Of a stretch of 64,000 nucleotides of DNA, positions 60,833 through 64,000 are shown one piece after another. The translations under genes and the position numbers were made by a program. The notes below the pieces were generated by a model. That model was not told the origin of the DNA. It saw nothing but the letters and a program-made list of their open reading frames with translations, and did no database searches. Numbering within the stretch: the first letter of the stretch is position 1; each line of letters opens with the position of its first letter. The DNA is from Fusarium oxysporum f. sp. lycopersici 4287 (taxonomy: Eukaryota; Ascomycota; Sordariomycetes; Hypocreales; Nectriaceae): contig NC_030996.1 in NCBI RefSeq assembly GCF_000149955.1, positions 1,505,467-1,569,466 of the forward strand, written 5' to 3'.

Positions 60833-61675
60833 ATGTCGGATATCGTTCCTCACATCTTTGGTGTTTCCGATGCGGATTTCTTCCAGTTGTACCAGTTACA
60901 TTTGGCTAGTACCTTATGGCTGCCCGAAGTATGGGCCGACGGCAGCATTTTTCGTCAGCTGGCCGAAGAACTACCGTTGGATGCATTGCCCCCTGCCACC
61001 CCAGTCCAAGATGATACTATGTCGACTGGAGATATCACGCCCTCAGACGATGCCACGGCCGCAGTCGAAGATGCAACTGCTACACCCGCCACGCCCACGA
61101 GCAATAACGATTACGGCCCTTCTTACATTTTCAACGAATATGGATATCGAATTGATCACGGTTTCGCTTCCAACACAATGTTGGCCTATGCCGAACCTCA
61201 GACAGGCCTAAAACTACTCAAGGACCACGATTGTGTTTCAACAGGAACCAAGCTCTTTGTTCTAGTCGACGTGCGAGCCAAGAACAAGTGGAGATACACA
61301 TGGGCTGTCACGTTCTCCGCCCAGAACCCGTTCAATGCACTCAACCGTGAGGGAGTCTTTCAATCCAGCGCCGGCCAGCGCACCGAAGCATGCGTGCATG
61401 CGTTTTGTGAAGCGATCAACTCAATCATCGACTTTGTCAACATGGACCACAATGCGAAGCCACGTATCTCGAATTTTTACGTGCGCGTCCCTCAGTCTTA
61501 TGGATCCACGCATGCACTCAACAAGTCTTTTCGCGAGGTGGAGCAAGGGATAATTTTAGGAGAGGTTGCGCCGGAATGGCGCAAAAAGACGTATGGTGCA
61601 CTTGCCAAGACCTTAGTTCGGATGCGAAAGCTAAGGGCTCAAGGGTTTAATGTCATGTTGTGGCAGAGGAGGTAG
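60833..61675 (+). CDS. Protein of unknown function
   Basis: A 280-codon intronless frame from ATG 60833. The N-terminal helical-looking segment is followed by an Ala/Thr/Asp/Pro-rich linker (DDATAAVEDATATPATPTS), then a compact domain of about 170 residues with alternating strands (TKLFVLVDVRAKNKWRYTWAVTF), a helix with TEACVHAFCEAINSIIDFV, and a basic C-terminus (KTLVRMRKLRAQGF). The order of a strand with an acidic residue, a further strand and a long helix recalls RNase-H-like folds, but no catalytic set can be assigned and I do not name a family. It sits in an otherwise gene-poor stretch with an AT-rich island just downstream. Confidence 0.6.
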   Translation: MSDIVPHIFGVSDADFFQLYQLHLASTLWLPEVWADGSIFRQLAEELPLDALPPATPVQDDTMSTGDITPSDDATAAVEDATATPATPTSNNDYGPSYIFNEYGYRIDHGFASNTMLAYAEPQTGLKLLKDHDCVSTGTKLFVLVDVRAKNKWRYTWAVTFSAQNPFNALNREGVFQSSAGQRTEACVHAFCEAINSIIDFVNMDHNAKPRISNFYVRVPQSYGSTHALNKSFREVEQGIILGEVAPEWRKKTYGALAKTLVRMRKLRAQGFNVMLWQRR

Positions 61676-61739
61676 TTCAGTTCATAAGCAGTAATGGAAA
61701 TTAAGGTTAAAGCTGAGACTAGGTATCAATAGAATGGAC

Positions 61740-61895
61740 TTTTAGGTACTACATAAAAAGCTCTCGTGTAAGAAGAAATGGCCTATCTAATTAACCTGCT
61801 AAATATTTATATAAATTTAGTAAACATTTATAAATATTATAAAGATCTATAAAGTTATTCTTAGACTTAGTAAAATATTCTAAGATTTACAAAGC
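61740..61895. other. AT-rich island
   Basis: Dominated by TATAAA/TTTATA/ATATT words (for example around 61800-61880) with many TA and few CA/TG dinucleotides, unlike the flanks. This is compatible with an old repeat altered by repeat-induced point mutation, but no repeat body is left to identify. Confidence 0.5.
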
Positions 61896-62132
61896 AGAAA
61901 CATGATGGGCCTGTTTGTTCAAACGTAGTGACGCACGCCCAGCCAGTGAATGAATTCAGCTGCCAACAAATCGCGAGAACACAATCGTTCACTCTGAAGC
62001 TGCGTTCAGCCGTTAATCACAGATCTCCACATACATTAACATAAAATCACTGACAATGATTTCCTATATAAAGTCCTCAGGTCGGGTCACTGGACTCATG
62101 CATGGCACGCGTTCCGCAACTGCAAGCCGAAG

Positions 62133-62736
62133 ATGTCGGACTTCCGCACACGCATACCTTGCAGAGAGATCACCTCTCTTAGCAAGCTCTACAATGTGCT
62201 GACGACTGAATACGGAAATATATACTATAAGTTTGGAGACGGAAAATAACGAGCATGGTGAGCTCTTTTACGTTGTTGGTATCTCGTGTCATTTTGCGCG
62301 TGATGTTAAGGAACTTCTGGTCACGAAGGGGGTTCTTCGAGAGAGTGCGAGACCACGAGGATTTACAGCGATCAACGGACCGAGACCTCGTGGGGACCCA
62401 TTGCCTGAGGTGATTGATCTCACTTGGGATGACTCGGATGAGGAGCCTCCTCCGGCTCACGGGAGTACAAACACGGTAAACATCCCGAGAGATCTGACAC
62501 CTGGATCACGTCGACTTCTTGCTGGCGCGGAAGAGACCTCAAACTACATTGCCAAGTCAGTATCGAGACAGCGAGATAGCCCTGAGCGAACACACAGCGC
62601 TGTTACACAAACCCCAGAAAACCATAGCGGAGCTGAACAAAGACCAATCGCAGCAGGCAACAGCGCGGTTGGCCAAGGAGACCCTCGGACAGGGAGGATC
62701 CCGATATCTATGCTACTCGAGGGTGCTCATTCTTGA
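62133..62736 (+). CDS. Possible small gene with SUMO-interaction-like motif
   Basis: Two frames might belong together. An ATG frame at 62133 reads MSDFRTRIPCREITSLSKLY... and stops after YKFGDGK. A longer frame without its own ATG runs 62233-62736 and encodes a region with EVIDLTWDDSDEEP, a hydrophobic core followed by acids as in SUMO-interaction motifs. I could not find a convincing intron joining them, so this may be a decayed gene or a spurious frame. Listed with low confidence because the acidic SIM-like stretch is unlikely in random sequence. Confidence 0.3.
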
Positions 62737-63333
62737 GCTTGATTTGCGTCTGGAGATCGGTCAGGTCACACAGGCCTGTGCAGCAAATTTGACCTTCGGT
62801 AGCGGACGAAATTGGAGGTTTGGGGATTCAGTGTTTGGTGTTTGTTTGCAAGGCTGGTCACTCTAGGCAGCTCACTGGGACCTTTGTAACCGCGCATTTC
62901 TTGTGTAACATGGAAACGGGATAGAAAGAATTAATGGAGCAATTGATACCCTTCTGTTTTACTGGTCACCTAAGTGCTGGCAGCGCCCAGTTTGGGAGGT
63001 TATTAAGCATAATCTTGCCCGATGCGGCTGACATTTTTTAAAGTAACCATAGCGAAGTGGCTGTTACAAAAATAACACTCAAGCGCCACTAAGCGTAGGC
63101 CTTTGGGCTCACAAGGCGTTCTTTGGTGGTATTTTGTGCCTCGTGAATGTGAGACTAATGCTTCAGCTGAATGCGTGGACCGGTCTGGACTCTGGCAGTG
63201 AGGAGTCATATTTAACCGTGATCTGTCCCATCAAACAAGCGAAGCTTGGCGATTCTGTGAATAAATTGAGAAAGTATCTGTGAATAGCGTCATAAGAGTT
63301 ATTGAAGCGCTTTTTAAGGATTGTGATATCAAG

Positions 63334-64000
63334 ATGGCGAGTGGTCCGCCTTACAATGGTTACCAGGTGCCGCCTGGTCCGGGAGTGCCTAACCAGGCTC
63401 CCCCACCACCAACGCAGCAGTACTCTCAATCCCCTCACCTTCAACAATACTCTTCACCTCCGCCTCAACAATACGTTCCTGGTCAGCAACCGAACTATCA
63501 GTCGCCTCATCCAGGCCACGCGCAACAGGCCTACCAAACCCCGCAGCCGCCTCCAACACAATATGCACAATCACCGCAAGGCGTGCCTCAGCAATACGCA
63601 TCGGCTCAGCAGCACAACTACCAGTCTCCTCCTCCGCCAGGCCACTACCAAGTGAACCAACCCGCGCAATCACCTCAGGTTCAGCATACCCAATCGCCGC
63701 AAGGTCAATATCCTCAGCAGCAGACTCCTGGCCAGCAGCCCAGCTACCAGACACCGACCTACGGTGTCGCAGCCCCGCCGACACCTGCGCAGCACCAGCA
63801 GCAGTACCAGCAACAGGCCGCTCAATTCGCGACTCGACCCTCTGCTCAAGCCCAACTGCAATCAACCGCTCAATCCTTGTTTAAGTCTGGAAAAGGTATC
63901 CTGGGAAATCTCGCTAGCAACATCAAGTCCAAGTACCCTGCTTCCTCACCTTCCGGCGCTCCGCCAAGTTCTGGCACCTCATACACTGGGGAGGCACCGA
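63334..64000 (+). CDS. Gln/Pro/Tyr-rich low-complexity protein (3' end cut by window)
   Basis: An ATG at 63334 opens a frame running off the window end. The product (MASGPPYNGYQVPPGPGVPN...) is built of repeated Gln-, Pro- and Tyr-rich words such as PPPTQQYSQSP, PPPQQYVPGQQ and QSPQGQYPQQQ for about 165 residues, then changes to a more ordered SLFKSGKGILGNLASNIKSKYP. Such prion-like tracts occur in RNA-binding and stress-granule proteins and in membrane-trafficking adaptors; the visible part does not decide between them. The domain that would identify it probably lies beyond base 64000. Confidence 0.75.
   Translation, partial: MASGPPYNGYQVPPGPGVPNQAPPPPTQQYSQSPHLQQYSSPPPQQYVPGQQPNYQSPHPGHAQQAYQTPQPPPTQYAQSPQGVPQQYASAQQHNYQSPPPPGHYQVNQPAQSPQVQHTQSPQGQYPQQQTPGQQPSYQTPTYGVAAPPTPAQHQQQYQQQAAQFATRPSAQAQLQSTAQSLFKSGKGILGNLASNIKSKYPASSPSGAPPSSGTSYTGEAP

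Noticed and set aside
63389..63865. 158-codon minus-strand frame
   Set aside because: Mirror of the Gln/Pro-rich repeats on the plus strand; repetitive codons keep the opposite strand open.

Overview
The window looks like chromosomal DNA of a filamentous ascomycete, most likely a Fusarium. Genes are split by many 45-65 bp introns with GT-AG ends and CTAAC/CTGAC-like branch points, and the protein families are typical of Fusarium. A galactose oxidase precursor with the complete Fusarium-type active site lies at 52.7-54.8 kb. There is one assembly gap (337 N at 29778-30114). All splice sites were placed by eye from donor, acceptor and branch motifs, reading-phase checks and family conservation; no search was run.

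Layout. 0-4.2 kb: a threonine aldolase-type PLP enzyme (cut by the window start) diverges from an AlaX-type tRNA-editing protein, followed by a C2H2 transcription factor. 6.1-9.0 kb: two tandem paralogous GATA-finger genes. 10-14.8 kb: a large STAND/NLR-like gene (Goodbye, NTPase, TPR, Cys-rich C-terminus) with an in-frame TGA and a 1-nt frameshift in its Goodbye domain. 15.5-23.7 kb: an oligopeptide transporter, an unknown protein, a peroxisomal copper amine oxidase and a rhodopsin-domain membrane protein. 23.7-26.7 kb holds no convincing gene. 26.7-31.6 kb: a small Vap-like protein, an unknown membrane-anchored protein, and a LaeA-like methyltransferase damaged by the gap and an apparent frameshift.

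32.2-41 kb: an MFS sugar transporter, a Zn2Cys6 regulator, a second threonine aldolase whose start is out of frame because of a four-copy CAGT repeat, and an amino-acid permease. 41.6-45.1 kb is the most unusual part. Two paralogous minus-strand units each carry a conserved 69-codon membrane-protein ORF that overlaps, in another frame, the signal-peptide region of a five-exon secreted, Kex2-site-containing protein. The overlap geometry (118 nt start-to-start, 92 nt overlap) is identical in both. 46.7-54.8 kb: a GH2 beta-galactosidase, an intron-containing tRNA-Leu, a sulfotransferase-like protein and galactose oxidase. 55.8-64 kb: a small zinc-finger-like protein, a second rhodopsin-domain protein, two proteins of unknown function, an AT-rich island and the start of a Gln/Pro/Tyr-rich protein.

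How the genes may work together. The sugar transporter, Zn2Cys6 factor, beta-galactosidase and galactose oxidase, spread over about 22 kb, would fit uptake, hydrolysis and oxidation of galactosides; this is inference from proximity. The two threonine aldolases, AlaX, the amino-acid permease, the oligopeptide transporter and the amine oxidase point to nitrogen and amino-acid use. The paired overlapping units at 41.6-45.1 kb have no function I can name and are the best candidate for an undescribed system.
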